Below, piece by piece: positions 28,001 to 39,228 of a stretch of 64,000 nucleotides of DNA; the first letter of the stretch is position 1; each line of letters begins with the position of its first letter. This stretch comes from Serinus canaria (lineage: Eukaryota > Chordata > Aves > Passeriformes > Fringillidae). Below the pieces are notes generated by a model. It was not told the origin of the DNA. It saw nothing but the letters and a program-made list of their open reading frames with translations, and did no database searches. The stretch spans positions 45,177,935 through 45,241,934 of the forward strand of contig NC_066317.1 in NCBI RefSeq assembly GCF_022539315.1. Direction: 5' to 3'. The translations under genes were made by a program, and so were the position numbers.

Positions 28001-31000
28001 GATCATCTTTATGGTTGGAGGAGTGGCAGTCTCCGAGGTGAAAATGCTGAAGGATTTGGTAGCATCACGCAAACCTGGTACCCAGGTACAAACAGCTCTA
28101 AGCATACAGTTCCTGTCCTGACAAAAACTAAGAAAATTCATCAATTTGTGTTCCCTATAACACTGGTACCAAACCTTCAGAAAGCCACAGCCATATGGGC
28201 AGGAATGATGCTAGGATTTTGCTGTGAAATATCTGTGAACAAGTGTTCAGGCACCAAGGGTCTGTTTTTTCACATTGTAGTCAGCAACAAAAGTTCAAAC
28301 TCAGGTTGGAGAGTTCAGAACAGATTAGCATTAATTTGAAGTAGCTTCCATTGTGTCTCAAGAGATTAGTTTCTTTGTATTCTTTATAAACAGAAACATT
28401 TGCTGCCCAAAAAGCTACAGGGTCCCTGGTCATCCATCTGCGGGACACAGTGCAGGATCCTCAGGAGCCTGGGTACCACCTAGTGACTTACCAGTGGTAA
28501 TCCTGAAGGCACACCAGTTAGCAAAGGTGAGGAGCAAAATAAATTAACCTGGATAGAGCTGCACTCTTCCTGTGTCTGGCCAGGTATCTCTGATAGCTGA
28601 CCACTAGACCTTAAGTAGCCTGAAGCAGGTTATGTGGAGAAAGCCCCAAATCTCTGCACCCCTTGAATGTGCCGTTGGACTCCTGGAAGGAGGATGGTTC
28701 CCACAGTGAGGTTTCAGTAATGTCCATGTGGCTGATCTTTGCCTCATCCACTCTCTGGCAGCAGAACTTGACTACAGTAACTGTCATCTGAATGGAGGAG
28801 GGAGAGGAGGAGGATGGGTGAGCTCTGGTGGTACCCGAGGTGTTAAAAATCATCATTAATTGTGGAGGACCAATCAGGTGTCTGTTGAGTACTGCAGATA
28901 CATAGGGGAATACAAAGACTCTGTGCTGTGCTGTGTAACCAGCTGTATCATAGACATAACTCTGCTTTCCAGGGTGGCTGGTAAACATCTTGTTTTCAAG
29001 TCCTGTGGAAGGCGGTTTTGATTAGTGAGAAGTCATTAGCAAAATGGAGCCAACCACAGGCAAAGCAGCCCCTCAGTTTGACATGTGTTTCCATGTTTCA
29101 GTTGTCTTTGCAAGGCAGCCTCAAGCAGTATTTTGTAAGATGGAGTACCATTTTAGCAGGTTTTTTAAAATCTGATAACACCTTTCTTCCCCATTAGTCT
29201 GCTGCTAATCTCCTCAAAATAGCAAATTATATTTTCCTTCTTGGAGGGGAATTGAGTTGTGACACACTGATGGATGAGTTAATCCACACACAAAATGTAT
29301 TAAGACACCCTGAAAGATAAACAGAGGGTTAACATCTGAGCTGGTTGAGAACTATGCAGAGAGATTTTCCACTAGCTTTCTAGAATGACTTAAGGCTTGA
29401 CAGTGGTGACATGGGATCTGGTGTTGCTTTGCTTTGGCTTAACCCTGGCAGCAGGTCACCCTCTGAGGCAGATTCCTAAAGCATTTTAAGCTTTTACTTC
29501 ATCTTGCCCTTTATCCAAATGTGCTGTGTTAGAGGTGAAAGGACTTTGGGGGAGAGGCAGGAGGAGGAAGAGAAAGAAGAAACTAAGCAGTTGTGCAAAT
29601 CTCTCACAAAAAAATAGAAGTTTGTAAGTTTGTTGGCTTTACCTGGATTTCTGCACTATAATTGTGAATATGCACCACCTGTTTAGGATTATTCTCTTTT
29701 CAAAAAGCCAGGCATTTATCTAACTCAAGCCAGGATTTAACAGAGCCTTTTTGTGCTGTTCAGGCAGTCAGGTTCAGGCTTTAGGGAAACACTGGCCTTC
29801 CAAGTCCATTCCAGTCAAACAAAGCACTAACATTTATACTAATTACTGGCTCTTTGAAAACTGGAGAAATGTATAAGTGCAAAAATTGAGTAAAGTAATT
29901 GAAGAAAAACTGACAGGGTGCACTGATTACTTCAGCAACTGTTTGGAGTTGAAGCAAATGACATTTAAGTGTGGAATAGGAGACACATATTTCCATCCAC
30001 AGAACTGTTCTGCATCTGAATCTAATGACAATTTTATTTCTCATGGACAAGCACAAAGAAAGGCAGTGTTTCCTATGCAGCATTGGTTTTGGATGGTGGT
30101 AAATAGCTCCCCATAGCTAGTGAGAAGTATCCTATTTTTGAAGGAAGAAATTACTTCTCTTTTTCTGCTTTAATCAGGAGAGTAATAAAGGGGAAAGAGC
30201 ATGAGAGAATGTTTCTCCCTCCCTTCTCCCAACATTAAAACCATCTATGTGGTCGTGGCTGAGGCCAGCAGACTGATAAACTTTCAGATGCCCCTTTGGA
30301 TGCTAACTGCATCCTTCCCTGCCTTCAGCTGTGCTGGGGGAAACTTCCCATTGGAGTTCAGTGGGTCAGGATGGGAGCTCCTGGCTCTTCCACCTTGGCT
30401 GCCACTAGGAGGGGATAGCCCTTCAGGTGAAGTGTAAAAGACAGGCAGGGAGTACGGAATAAGGAAAAGGGCTGCAAAGGATTGTCCTGAAGAGAGCTGC
30501 CTGGAGAAGAGATGGACATTACTTATCTGGGCAATTCCTGAAAGAACAAACATTCACATTTATCCCCCTCAACAAGCCCTTGGAGATACTGGAGGGAAAG
30601 GAGAGAAGTCCTGCTGTATTCAAGCATCTTTTCTGAGACATTAAAGTTGGAGATCTCATTTTTCGCTCTGGGCTTGCTATTTGTTGCACAAATCCCCTGA
30701 GGGTTCAGTGGTAGGACTCCAAGAAGAAATTGCGTTTATCTGTCAGTGGCTATTGTTGGTGTTTGGCTTGTAAACTAGAAAAACTCCAGTAACGTGTCCT
30801 TTCATGTTTTAGCTTTAGAGTTAAAGCTGCATGATAACAAGATGAGCACACACTGTACCATAGTCTGATTCTCATGTAACATAAGTAAGACAGTGTCAGC
30901 CTTTGGCATCTGCAAGTTACAGAGACTTTTTCAGGCTTATGAAGGAAGAGATAATCAGTGTCAGTTTGCTGCAGATTGTGTGGGAGGACAAGGGAAGAGG

Positions 31001-32148
31001 AGAACTGAGGGGGAGGCTATCACCAATACAGAAGGGATCTTTGCAGTATCTGAAGTGAAAAGATGAAAGAAAGAGCAACAAAAAAAGCTGAAATGCAGCC
31101 TTACCACATACTTAAGCTACATGATGGACAGCACAAGGCATTTGATAGCTGCTGCAGTAGATGGACACCCATACTCTCTTGTTGATGTTTGTGCTTCCTC
31201 TCCTTGGTTTTGTGCTGAAGAAGCAAATTCATTTTCAAGTGAGCTAGAATGATTAAATCTGCCCCCAGATCCCAGCCTGCAATCCTGACCCTACGGACAC
31301 TGCTAAGCTAGGGGCTCAGTAAGAGCAGTGATTTCAACCCTGGCTTAGCTCCTCACAGCAAGAGTGTACACACTCACTCCTGGATGATAGCTTTGCACTA
31401 CAGAGAAGCCTTCACACCACATAATTACATACTGGTTTCCACTCAGGGAAAACAGATACTTGCACCTAGCAGGATGTCTGTCATGGTTGTAGTGAGCAGT
31501 GGTTTCATTCATCAGACCTGTCTGGGATTAAAAACTGGAAGAAACCAAAGTGATAACATCTGAGAGTGCTGAAGGTTGAGCCTGATGTGCAGAACAGCCT
31601 GTGCCTGGTCTGAAAAGATGGTTTGGAACCGGGAGTCTGGCTTCCTGCAGCAGGCACTTCTGTGGTGCTCACCTTACCTTCAACTGAGAAGGAACAGGCA
31701 TCACTCAAATCTGTGCTATAGGAGAGGAAGCCACGGCTTCATCAGCTGGTACCTCACAGTAAATGTACTGGCAGTCACAATGAATCAGCAGGTAAAATGT
31801 GGGTAGAAATGTGTCAAAGCACACATTCATTAAGCATACAATGCTAGCAGTCATTATGCTCCTTAAAGCGATTTAACTGCAGTTATTAGCCAGCAGACAG
31901 TTTTTCTGGACAAGGTGTATTTCTCTATCAGTAAACACCAGAGGCAGACAGCCTGCCTAGAGCTGGGTAAAGCAAACAGTTACTGTCTATGGCTCATTAG
32001 TACTGTCTCAATCCCTTTCAGCTTGACTTGTTGCTTCTTGTTCCCCTTCTTTCAGGTAATTGTGCTCTCCTCTGTACTCCTGACACCACACAGAGCTGTT
32101 GAGCTGCTGTTTGCCTCAGACCGTCTCCAGCCTGACGCTCGTATCTGA
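18922..32148 (+). CDS. SCFD2: SCFD2, sec1 family domain-containing protein 2 (3' part, last four coding exons)
   Basis: This is the C-terminal part of a Sec1/Munc18-like protein. The family binds SNAREs and tethering factors in membrane trafficking; SCFD2 itself is poorly characterised. Four exons join in frame: 18922-19067, 22587-22721, 27966-28085 and 32056-32148, coding for about 163 residues and ending in TGA. Recognition rests on family-typical stretches such as SYKPLLKQVLEE, DPVDIEHISSGLTDLLKTGF, a VGGVAVSEVKMLKDLVAS stretch and the C-terminal ELLFASDRL block, all near the end of vertebrate SCFD2. The first visible exon begins in phase 1, so the 5' exons (roughly three quarters of the protein) lie left of the window. 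The other internal junctions are phase 0. The first visible intron uses a GC donor. The gene converges on RASL11B, as in other vertebrates. No frameshift or stop is seen, so it looks functional. Confidence 0.93.
19068..22586 (+). other. SCFD2 intron with GC donor
   Basis: A 3519-nt intron beginning GCAAGT and ending TTTGTGCAG. It contains a long pyrimidine-rich tract (20529-20628) and no recognised exon or transposon. Confidence 0.8.
20529..20628 (+). repeat. Pyrimidine-rich low-complexity tract
   Basis: About 100 bp of nearly pure C/T sequence with CCTT and CTCT motifs, including ctctctctgtctctctg. It is low-complexity simple sequence in an SCFD2 intron. Confidence 0.85.
22587..22721 (+). 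CDS. SCFD2: SCFD2 coding exon (third from last)
   Basis: The exon is 135 nt (45 codons), phase 0 at both ends, between an acceptor ending TTTGTGCAG and a donor AAG|GTAAAC. It encodes ASYKPLLKQ through DPVDIEHISSGLTDLL to FSMFMK, the best conserved block of the SCFD2 C-terminal Sec1 domain. The length is a multiple of three, so skipping it would keep the frame. Confidence 0.94.
22985..23215 (+). mobile_element. Degenerate CR1-like LINE reverse transcriptase fragment
   Basis: The stretch reads like the vertebrate CR1-type RT segment: a decayed version of the SGF-K motif near 23005, then an aaaaggcattccacatggca / cctcatcaaagg section corresponding to the KAFDxVPHQ-type block near 23117-23150. 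It contains stops and indels. The ends are approximate. Confidence 0.6.
23756..23850 (+). mobile_element. CR1 LINE 3' end
   Basis: The sequence has the hallmark CR1 3' UTR: a block around ggcagggaggtgaaccagat, then ctccttccaa and the terminal gattctgtgattctatg octamer-like repeats. CR1 copies end this way without a poly-A tail. Only the last roughly 95 bp remain. Confidence 0.85.
24319..24345. repeat. 10-bp inverted repeat
   Basis: The arms aattactggt (24319-24328) and accagtaatt (24336-24345) are exact reverse complements with a 7-nt loop. No function is evident. Confidence 0.8.
26304..26485 (-). mobile_element. CR1 LINE 3' UTR fragment (antisense)
   Basis: On the plus strand this begins gaatcatagaatcccagaat and continues with a gggaaggaacccaccaggat block and an atcgagtccagctcctggc block. 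That is the reverse complement of an avian CR1 3' end with its terminal octamers. It appears 5' truncated at about 26485. Confidence 0.88.
27966..28085 (+). CDS. SCFD2: SCFD2 coding exon (second from last)
   Basis: The exon is 120 nt (40 codons), phase 0 at both ends, with acceptor TTTTACAG and donor CAG|GTACAA. It encodes VNRPHPGDHPLLIIF followed by a hydrophobic MVGGVAVSEV segment and LKDLVAS. The beta-strand/helix pattern with VGG is typical of the last part of Sec1-fold proteins. Confidence 0.94.
28086..32055 (+). other. Last SCFD2 intron, nothing else recognised
   Basis: A 3970-nt intron (GTACAA...CTTTCAG). The minus-strand frame 28611-28988 and other open frames have no recognisable features. 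No clear transposon is seen. Confidence 0.75.
32056..32148 (+). CDS. SCFD2: SCFD2 terminal coding exon with stop codon
   Basis: The coding part is 93 nt in phase 0 after a strong acceptor (CTTCTTTCAG). It encodes VIVLSSVLLTP, then ELLFASDRLQPD and ends in ARI-TGA, closely matching the expected SCFD2 C-terminus. The 3' untranslated region follows directly. Confidence 0.93.
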   Translation, partial: VIVLSSVLLTPHRAVELLFASDRLQPDARI

Positions 32149-32421
32149 TGGGGGAGGCTGTGGAAAAGATGAGTGCCTTGCCTGGAAACGTCAAATCCCT
32201 GCTCTGTCACTCTTCTCAACAGCCTTTCAAAAACTGATGTGTCAACTGCTGCAATTACAGCTCCAGGTGTACAGCTGGGTATCTGGCTGCAAGGGAACAC
32301 CTGCAACTCATGGGCAGCTCTTCAAAATGGTCCAACAACAAACCTCCCCTCCTTGACGATAGCACTGCACAGTGCTGAATCACTTCCAGCCTCACTCAGC
32401 ATGGTGAGGGTGATTGTTTGT

Positions 32422-32427
32422 AATAAA
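32422..32427 (+). terminator. Candidate SCFD2 polyadenylation signal
   Basis: This is a canonical AATAAA hexamer 274 nt after the SCFD2 stop codon. The position is sensible for a short 3' UTR, but AATAAA is common by chance in AT-rich DNA and no cleavage site can be proved. Confidence 0.4.
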
Positions 32428-33653
32428 TCCCTAGCAAAGGAGCACAGGTGATGCACAATTTGCACTCCCCAAGCAGTACCATTTTTCCTCATGGTTTTGC
32501 TGGATTTGCTGGTGGGAAATGCTGCTGAGGGAGTGAGAGGCTAGCAAAATCCACCTTCTGCCATGCTACCTTGCAAGGAGTGTGCCTTATACAATGTTAG
32601 CAGCGTCTGCTCTTACTTTGTCCCTCACTCCAGAGAGATCATGGAACACAGCCCTGATTTAGCTGACACAGCAGCTCCCAGCCTGTCCATGCTCTTTCAG
32701 CAGGACTGTTAGAGGCAGGGAAGCAGAGCCAGACTTAAAGGCTGGGTTACATGGCTGCTTCTCTCTCAGCTTTCCATTTCCTGCTCAAGTTTCTCTACCC
32801 ACAGTCCCAGAAGAAAAGACAGTTTCTGGTGGCACACATCTCTGTAGATTTACGCAGGAGGCCATATGGGCTGTGATGGTTTGATGATAACCCCGAAAGA
32901 ATCCTCCCCTCACATGCATTTAAAAAAGAAAGAAGAAGGAAAAACAAAAAAAAAAAAGGCATGATCCCATTTTCAAGAGGCCACAGCACAGATTCTTTCT
33001 GGAGCTAGATTTCTGAACAGCATGATTAGAAAACAGCTTTTATTTTCATTTATGATCATGAAATAGCTGCAATCAAATTCCGTTATGTAATTTTTCTTTA
33101 TAAAACTTTGCTACAATCTGTGATGAAAGAGCAGCAGCCAACAGAGATTTTAATTGCATATAGCACTGAGATTTCCGAATTGCAACATAAAATGGTGGAG
33201 CTCTAAAGCTGCATCCTCTTGCTTCATCCAAGTAATGCTACAACTAGAGCTTACACTGAGATGAGAATGTGAAATTAAGTGACATTCACTCTATCACAGC
33301 ATTCTTTATTATGCCAAAGGAGCAGATTAAATGGGAAGTAGTTTTTTTAAATTTTGTTCACAAGCTAGCATTAGTTCTCCTAAATGTTTATAATGGTCTT
33401 CAGAAAAGGGTGCATTTTGGTCTAAGTTCAATTTTGAGGGGCTAGAAGGAAACAATGGACTGATTATAAAGCATGAACAATGTCGCCTCTATGGAAGAGA
33501 AATTTATAAGAATGACTATAGAATGGAACTTTGTGCTATAAAAATGAGAAATGCTATGAGATTGCAATATCAAAAGCTCAAGGAATAGTTTGAATAGAGC
33601 AACTGGAAAGCAAGTAGCTGGTCTCTTGGTTTTTCTGTCATTCTGTACTGTTC

Positions 33654-33728
33654 AATCTTTCTTAGAATATGGTTATTTCATAAATTCCATAAATCTTTCT
33701 TAGAATATGGTTATTTCATAAATTCCAT
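33654..33728. repeat. Perfect 37-bp tandem duplication
   Basis: A 37-bp segment beginning aatctttcttagaatatgg occurs at 33654-33690 and again, identically, at 33692-33728, with one base between copies. Perfect identity suggests a recent duplication (or an assembly artefact). Confidence 0.95.
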
Positions 33729-36144
33729 CATCAATAAAGCAATGCTCTCACAATGCCAAACCTAATCTGCCTTCTCCTTTTCTCCTAGTATGCAGAGCTA
33801 CATGTGACAGGACTGCATATTCCTGCAATCCCTTTTACTTTTGCATTATTTGATTGCCCCTAGGAATCTAGACCGTCGATCTTGGTCCTAGAACATTTTC
33901 CAAACTCTGCTTATAGCAGAAAGGCTTGCCTGTGTTCAGTGGCCATTGCTGAGCTCAGGTACTCCCACCTCTGAGACGCTGATACTTACCTGAGCTGATG
34001 GAGACTGCTGGCTGTGGTCTCCCCCCCATCATCTCTCTTTGATCAAATGCCCTCAGGTCTCTGACTTGGCCATCTAAAGACCTACTGTATTGAGGAGGCA
34101 GGGGCTGAGTCTAAGCAGACATCAGTGATCTTGCACTTCCTCTGGATCAAGTAGCTCCTTTGACCGAGACAGACACTAGCTTCCAAGGCCCACACACACT
34201 TTGGAGGAATTTTCTCAGCCTTTGGGGCCACAGCTGTGGTAATTGATGCTACTTATGGACCAAAAGTACAGTGGAGTCTTTCCAGTGGCCCTAGTGCACT
34301 AGTAAGCTCATTTGTAGGAAATAGCTGTAGCAGCTACATAGACCCTGTGCTGGGGGAAAAGGTCAAGGGATGAGGGATCCCCTGCCAGTCCCATGTGAGT
34401 AGAAACAGTACAGGAGAAAGTTTCATGGGCAGGTGCAAGACCATGTCAAAGAGTGTCTAAGTCCTCTGCCTACAACACCAAGCAATACTCAAAAGGCAAA
34501 AGGAAGAAAAAACATTAAGCTACTCTTGGGAAATTGATTCACTTTTCTATTCATAAGCTAAGCACTATTTGGTATAAGCTCAGAGTGGAAGGGGAAGCTC
34601 AGTTTTGTTTGCAACTCCAGTCCTACATCACTCATGGTCCAAAAGATTATCATCAGCAGGACCCTGTCAGAGTTTGCCTGCATGGCTTACTGCAGCTGTG
34701 TGCTAACAAGGTGAGCCTGTATAGCCATCACAAACATCCTCCTCAGGCAGGCTTTTAGTAAAGCTACTCTAAACATCAAAAAGATAGCTGAAGACTTGCA
34801 ATTTGATTAAGTTCTTCATGGTGACATAGCTCAAAACAAATTTTTTTTTAAGAAAGTGGCAGTCACATAGAGTTCATGTTCTTCCAGGTTTGACCTACCT
34901 CACACTATTCCTTTCTCACTAAAGACCAAAGTATTTTTGACAAGTAGAAATAAAGAATCCCATTTTAATTTGAAAGGTCTTTGCCTTATTCAGTTCCTCT
35001 CCTACAGGAATTTCTTAAAAGGAAGTTGTAAAGCACTTGGGAGAGCAAAACCCCTGTGGTTTATGCTAATAAAGCAACAGCAGAGGCAGGAAAGGACACC
35101 TTGCTGTTTCTGCAGGGTATGTTAACTACCTTAAGAAAGCTATTACTTTGTCTCAACATTTCCCTGGTTGTTACTCTTTGTTTCTCACCCCCAAAGAACA
35201 CACAAGGAAACATGCAATTCAAAAATTTAATGTTGTACCAGACAGTAAGAATGAAAAGGCCACTCCCTAGGAGGAGTAACTGTACACAAAATAAATAAGT
35301 TACAGTTTAAACAAAAGCACAACTGGCTTTTTAAAGTGCATGTGTATAAGGCCCTTAGGCTCTGAACTCCATTGGTTCAATATTAAAAAAAATTAATTAT
35401 ATAAAATCTGCCATATGTTTAAGAACGAAGAGGGTCTGGCTCAGCTCAGAACTAGCCATAATCTTCATTGCCTGGAGCCAGCCATGCTTCACACCTTTTG
35501 TTCTTTTTGCACCTACTGCACACAGGAGACAGAGAAAGAGAAAAAAGGAGGTCTTAGAACGGCATCGGTATTAGACTATCACTCCACACACATTCCTCAG
35601 AAGCTCCATGTTGGATCATTTAGTCTGGAAAGTACTTTAAGACCGTAAAAGGATTGTTTGTAATTAAACATGTTTACAGCCTGTGGACAATAGCTTTGCA
35701 TACAAAGAGTAAGGTCAAGTTGTCAGTAATAACATGGCTAGTAAAAAATAAAGACCATTTTTTACAGTCTTGATGCTCAGTCCTGTCCACTTATTTTACA
35801 CTTATTTTTACAGAACCATTTGATGTTTGCTTATTTATTTTGAAATACACAGAAAAAAACCAGTTCTACTGTGCAATAAAATTAAACAGTTGCATCATGC
35901 TGTCCTTCATCCATGTGAGAACAAACTCAAGCGGTTACTTCTGAACAGGGACCTGCAGTTCAGGGCATTTCCCTGCTCAAGTTGAGTTACAGCAAAAAGG
36001 TTGTTTCTGCACAAATGAAAGCCAAATCTGTCCAACTGGGGAAAAGGCAAATTTTTTCATTTTCTGAAAAGTTCCCTTTTCAAATGAAAAGATATGATCA
36101 GCAAGTCACATCCTAGAACTTTTTCAGGAAGTTTTAGGGGGTTT

Positions 36145-36150
36145 TTTATT
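36145..36150 (-). terminator. Candidate RASL11B polyadenylation signal
   Basis: AATAAA on the minus strand, 177 nt beyond the stop. A second minus-strand AATAAA lies at 35834-35839, about 490 nt beyond the stop, and could be the main site. The sequence alone does not decide between them. Confidence 0.3.
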
Positions 36151-36326
36151 TCCTTTTCTAATCTGATACTGTTCCTTTTTTAAGCAACTGCTTGAAGACT
36201 TCTACCATGCAAAAGGCTACTCAAACCATCATTCTGTCACAATACCTTGGATTCTACACGTGCCAGTGTTAAACACCCCAGGTTTCAATCTCAAGCTAAA
36301 CATTGGGTAGACCAAGGTCTGAGCTG

Positions 36327-36794
36327 TCAAACAGAAGTGACAGTCCTCACTTTGGCAGACAAAGCTTGCTTAAACCTTCTCTTCAGATCCTGCATGTTGG
36401 GTGATTTTGGCCGTGGAATAAGAGAGGTTCTCCTCCTCTCAGGGGTGCTGGTTATTTGCTGTTTATTGACTTCTTTACAGAGGAGATGGAAGGCATTGAA
36501 GACATTATTATAGTTTTCACTGACAGATACTTCATAGAAAGTACAGCCCAGCATATTGGCCAGCTGAAGTCCCTGCTGAGGCTCCACCTCTTTGATGTGC
36601 AAGAGATCAGCTTTGTTTGCCACAATGACGACAGGGACCATGTTCCCTGGATGCAGCTGTCGAACATGATGGTAAAGGTGACTGAGTAGTTCAAAGCTCT
36701 TATAGTCAGTGATGGAGAAGACAATCACCAGGGCATCGGCCCAGCGAATGCATCTGTTCAGCTGCTCATTACAATCCAGACTGTGTTCATGGTT
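36327..36794 (-). CDS. RASL11B: RASL11B coding exon 4 with stop codon
   Basis: This is 468 nt including TGA, encoding residues 87-241. It includes [19 protein letters not shown], the NKAD G4 motif, SVSEN in the G5 position and the conserved basic C-terminal tail ending KVRTVTSV. The acceptor ATTTTTCAG is strong. Confidence 0.96.
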   Translation of the reverse strand, partial: NHEHSLDCNEQLNRCIRWADALVIVFSITDYKSFELLSHLYHHVRQLHPGNMVPVVIVANKADLLHIKEVEPQQGLQLANMLGCTFYEVSVSENYNNVFNAFHLLCKEVNKQQITSTPERRRTSLIPRPKSPNMQDLKRRFKQALSAKVRTVTSV

Positions 36795-39110
36795 CTGAAA
36801 AATGAATGGTCTCAAATTAGATAGCTGAAGTCACAAAAGATTAAAGGAACCTGTCTTCAGGACTCTGTAAAGCCAAATAGCATTTTACAGCTTCAGACAT
36901 ATATTTGGATTTCACATAGTAAGTATGAACTTAATCTGAGCATAGCAAATAAATGCAGATGTTGATTCAGCTGCAAAAAGCTGGAATTTAACACTGGAGT
37001 TTGCTATACTCAAATGGAAAATTGACCTGAGTAGTTCTGCATGCAGAGAAAGACTTTGTAGTTCCACAGAATGGGAAATTAACTGGCTAGACAGTAAGTC
37101 TGGGGAAGCAAAGATATGAGCTGGAAGCATTTAGACCTGGAGTGCTGCCCAGTTCAAAAAGGCAACAGTCCAGCATTACTCAGGTCTATACATTTAAAAC
37201 TTCAACTTGTGACACACTAATGAGCACAGCCACAATGTAGCAGACTTCACTTTGTCATACACATTTATGAACCTTGTTGGGCAGTGGTCATGACATTTAT
37301 TTTCTCATATACCATATTTCACATATACCAGTTTGAATTGTTTCTGGGTTTGTGCCTAATGTTCCCAATATACAGGAACAAGGCACTTCAGTAATTCAGC
37401 CACTCAAAAGTAACGGGCCTCAAATGAACAAATGATTCATTGAAACAGTCTCTCAACACGGCTGGCTTGACTGGTTAAAACACAAGTTACCACCTCTCCC
37501 ACAAAGAACACCAAACTCTGAAACACACAGCAAAGCATTTTACAGAAACACCATAACAAGATGCTTCATAGAGGGATGCAAGCACACAAACATTTAGAGC
37601 TACTCTGGTAGCATGGCTGTATCTAGCTCACCTGAACTCCTGGAGTATCTTGCACTTGGATAGCCAACATCTCTCCATCTACCTGGATGTGCCTGCTGTA
37701 GAGATTACCTGACAAGAACACCAACAGGTTCACAAGTACAGTCACCACTCTACAGACAAACGTTGCTTCTGCTGCCCATTGGTTGTATAGGGACAGTCAT
37801 ATCACCACTCATGAAGCAAGAAAGCAGTGTTACAAGCTTTTTAGGTGTTAACAATATTTATGATATTACTAGAAACCTGGGATTAAATAATGAATTTACT
37901 TGTATTGAAGCCGGGCATTAAATGGTAGGCAACCTGGAAGTTTTAACACTCTTAAAGACTGTCTTATCTTGAATGATAAAGGTAAGAGTGCAAAATAACC
38001 AGCTTTCATTGCATAAAAAAAAGCAGTTTTCTTGTCATTTAGTATTTCCACAATTTACTGAAGCTCCCCTTTTAAAGTTTCCTTCCAAATTTGCCCTAAA
38101 CAAAGACAAAGACATTTCTTGGCTTGTTGGCTGGCCTATAAGATTTTCTGGGTTGGTTGTTTTTTTGTTTTTCGTTTGTTTGGCTTTTTCAAGTAATTTC
38201 CTCAACAGAAAACTGTCTATTTCACACCGGCATTAGTTCAGACTCTGCACTGTACTCACTGAATGAGGTATGTAACATCACCCCTCCATTTCCCCCTTTA
38301 AACTGGCCCTGCCTAGCCCATGCAGCTGCTGGTACCCAGTTTGCAGAGAACAATACAACACTAGGTTTACAGAATGTTTTCTTGTTTTAGCTAAAGACTC
38401 CTTCCAAAAAGGGGTACTTTCACCACATAAAGCGAATTCTATCAGAGACCTGCAGTACAAACCATCCCTAGAGCTGCTGCGACCACAAACCGCATGTGGC
38501 TGTGCCTGGCGTGCCCCTTTCCGGGGGCTGCGAGCAGACCGGGGACGGAAGGGGCTCTCAGGGCGCCAGCAGCCGCGGAACCCCGGGAATTCGGGCCGCT
38601 GCCGGCACCTGCCGAGCGCCCCGCAGCCCCGGGGGAGCAAGCTCTTCCTTCCCCACCTGCGCCCGGCTCGGCGCTGCGGCTTGCCCACTCTCTCTCAGGG
38701 CTCGCAGCCCCAGCCCAGGCAGCCTCAGGGGAGGCACCCTCCGGCGGCAAAAGCGGCCGGGGCCGCGCTCCCCCGCCCCGCGGCGCCCCCCTCCCGACCC
38801 CATCCCGGCGGGAAGGAACAAAGCCGCGCCGCCGCCCGCCTACCTGCGTTCCGCTCATAGTCGCCGATGAACCGCCGGGTGAGGAACCGCACCACGAGCG
38901 CTGCGGGCAGGGACAGACAGGCACCATTAGCCGCGCTCCGCCGCCGCCAGCCCCCCGCCCGCCTCGCCCCGGCTGCTGCCCCTCACCTGTCTTGCCCACG
39001 CCGCTGCCCCCCACCACCGCGATCTTGACGAGGCGGGGCCGGGCGGTGGTGGGGCCGTCGCCGCCGGGCGCGCACTCGGCGATGGTGCACATGCTCTGCG
39101 TCAGGCGCAT
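36327..39110 (-). CDS. RASL11B: RASL11B, Ras-like protein family member 11B (complete coding region)
   Basis: This is a small atypical Ras-superfamily GTPase, encoded by four exons on the minus strand: 39110-38987, 38900-38844, 37708-37632 and 36794-36327 (726 nt including stop, 241 aa; mammalian orthologues are about 248 aa). The start was chosen at the first ATG giving [12 protein letters not shown], the conserved N-terminus; the upstream frame is open only because the island is GC-rich. Visible motifs are the P-loop GGSGVGKT (residues 34-41), DTPG in the G3 position (81-84) with Val where Ras has catalytic Gln61, NKAD (G4, 146-149) and a basic C-terminal tail ([20 protein letters not shown]). 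There is no CAAX box, so membrane prenylation is not expected, as is known for the RASL11 subfamily. The family is linked to TGF-beta-responsive expression. All junctions are canonical GT-AG. The gene converges on SCFD2. Confidence 0.96.
37632..37708 (-). CDS. RASL11B: RASL11B coding exon 3
   Basis: This 77-nt exon runs from phase 1 to phase 0. It encodes [19 protein letters not shown] and the G3 motif DTPGVQ. The acceptor is TTGTCAG and the donor CAG|GTGAGC. Confidence 0.94.
38844..38900 (-). CDS. RASL11B: RASL11B coding exon 2
   Basis: This small 57-nt exon encodes [19 protein letters not shown], the helix after the P-loop and the start of switch I. It is separated from exon 1 by an intron of only 86 nt (38901-38986), which is GC-rich. 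Acceptor CGCAG and donor GCAG|GTAGGC are canonical. Confidence 0.93.
38987..39110 (-). CDS. RASL11B: RASL11B coding exon 1
   Basis: The coding part is 124 nt (41 codons plus 1 nt). It carries the N-terminus and the whole P-loop through Lys40-Thr41. The donor ACAG|GTGAGG reads cleanly on the minus strand. The N-terminal extension before the GTPase core is GC-rich and variable in this family. Confidence 0.94.
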
Positions 39111-39228
39111 CCCGGCCGCGACCCGCGCCCAAGCTACCGCCGCCGAGCCCCCGGCCCTTTTCTCGCCCCCACGTCCCGCCCCGGCCCCTGGCGGCCACTC
39201 AGAGCGCCCGAACACCGCCCCGCCTCGC

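Larger units (their letters stand above)
32149..36326. other. SCFD2-RASL11B convergent intergenic region and 3' UTRs
   Basis: Both genes end into this 4.2-kb stretch, so it contains both 3' UTRs. It also holds a perfect 37-bp tandem duplication (33654-33728). AT-rich, slowly varying-looking sequence around 33000-33160 and 33400-33620 could be conserved non-coding DNA, but that cannot be tested here. No open frame looks coding. Confidence 0.7.

Noticed and set aside
36456..36724. Plus- and minus-strand frames overlapping RASL11B exon 4
   Set aside because: They are shadows of the true RASL11B frame, which carries the GTPase motifs.
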